A stretch of DNA of 5,843 nucleotides, taken from positions 1 through 5,843 of the forward strand of contig JAISTF010000149.1 in the NCBI GenBank assembly GCA_031272745.1. The letters are read 5' to 3'. Below, in pieces: positions 5,725-5,843 of this stretch. A program made the position numbers and the translations under genes. Every line of letters begins with the position of its first letter. Position 1 is the stretch's first letter. The notes under the pieces were generated by a model. It was given only the letters and a program-made list of their open reading frames with translations, made no database searches and was not told the DNA's origin. The stretch comes from Eubacteriales Family XIII. Incertae Sedis bacterium. Lineage in GTDB: Bacteria; Bacillota; Clostridia; Peptostreptococcales; Anaerovoracaceae.

Positions 5725-5843
5725 ATGGCGAAAGCAAAATTTGAGAGGACCAAGCCGCATGTGAACATCGGGACGATCGGGCACATCGACCACGGCAAGA
5801 CGACGCTGACGGCGGCGATCACGAAGACGCTGTACGACCGCTA
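5725..5843 (+). CDS. tuf: Elongation factor Tu, N-terminal fragment (3' end outside window)
   Basis: The first 39 codons of EF-Tu, the GTPase that delivers aminoacyl-tRNA to the ribosome, are present before the window ends. The N-terminus reads [19 protein letters not shown] and continues into the G1 P-loop GHIDHGKT (residues 19-26), then [10 protein letters not shown]. Most EF-Tu proteins have GHVDHGKT; Ile for Val is a conservative change. AGGAG (5711-5715) and a strong promoter (5623-5651) precede it. No rpsG or fusA precedes it, so it is not in the classic str operon arrangement, at least upstream. A second tuf copy elsewhere is possible but cannot be seen here. The first residues separate it clearly from related GTPases such as SelB or CysN. 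Confidence 0.96.
   Translation, partial: MAKAKFERTKPHVNIGTIGHIDHGKTTLTAAITKTLYDR

Overview
The window is GC-rich and densely coding on the + strand only. It holds the distal part of an aromatic amino acid (shikimate/chorismate) operon followed by the start of the gene for elongation factor Tu. The gene types and order suggest a GC-rich member of the Bacillota, probably a Clostridia-like lineage. The clues are a beta-type DAHP synthase, a fused chorismate mutase/prephenate dehydratase, a type II dehydroquinase, a membrane-anchored PrsA/SurA-like foldase, AGGAG-type ribosome binding sites and the EF-Tu N-terminus. This placement is inference; no marker here fixes the genus.

Layout: the 3' end of aroC (chorismate synthase, 2-475), aroK (shikimate kinase, TTG start, 472-999), a membrane-anchored parvulin-type peptidyl-prolyl isomerase (996-2153), aroE (shikimate dehydrogenase, 2150-2989), aroF (DAHP synthase, 2986-4008), a 53-base gap, pheA (chorismate mutase-prephenate dehydratase, 4062-5201), aroQ (3-dehydroquinate dehydratase, 5198-5626), a 98-base promoter/leader region, and the first 39 codons of tuf (5725 to the window edge). 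Five of the six junctions inside the aro cluster are 4-base stop/start overlaps (TTGA or ATGA). This indicates one polycistronic message with translational coupling.

Together the genes supply pathway entry (AroF), steps 3 to 5 (AroQ, AroE, AroK), the last common step to chorismate (AroC), and the branch to phenylpyruvate (PheA). Dehydroquinate synthase (aroB), EPSP synthase (aroA) and prephenate dehydrogenase (tyrA) are not in the window; they may lie upstream. The foldase is the only non-pathway member of the cluster. The tuf gene has its own near-consensus sigma-A promoter, whose -35 hexamer overlaps the aroQ stop codon, and I see no intrinsic terminator between the two.

This is mostly a conserved housekeeping region and I see no convincing new system. 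The points worth a second look are the embedded foldase, the coupling chain, the aroF-pheA gap with a tiny ORF, the tuf promoter overlap and a substitution in the PheA TRF motif.
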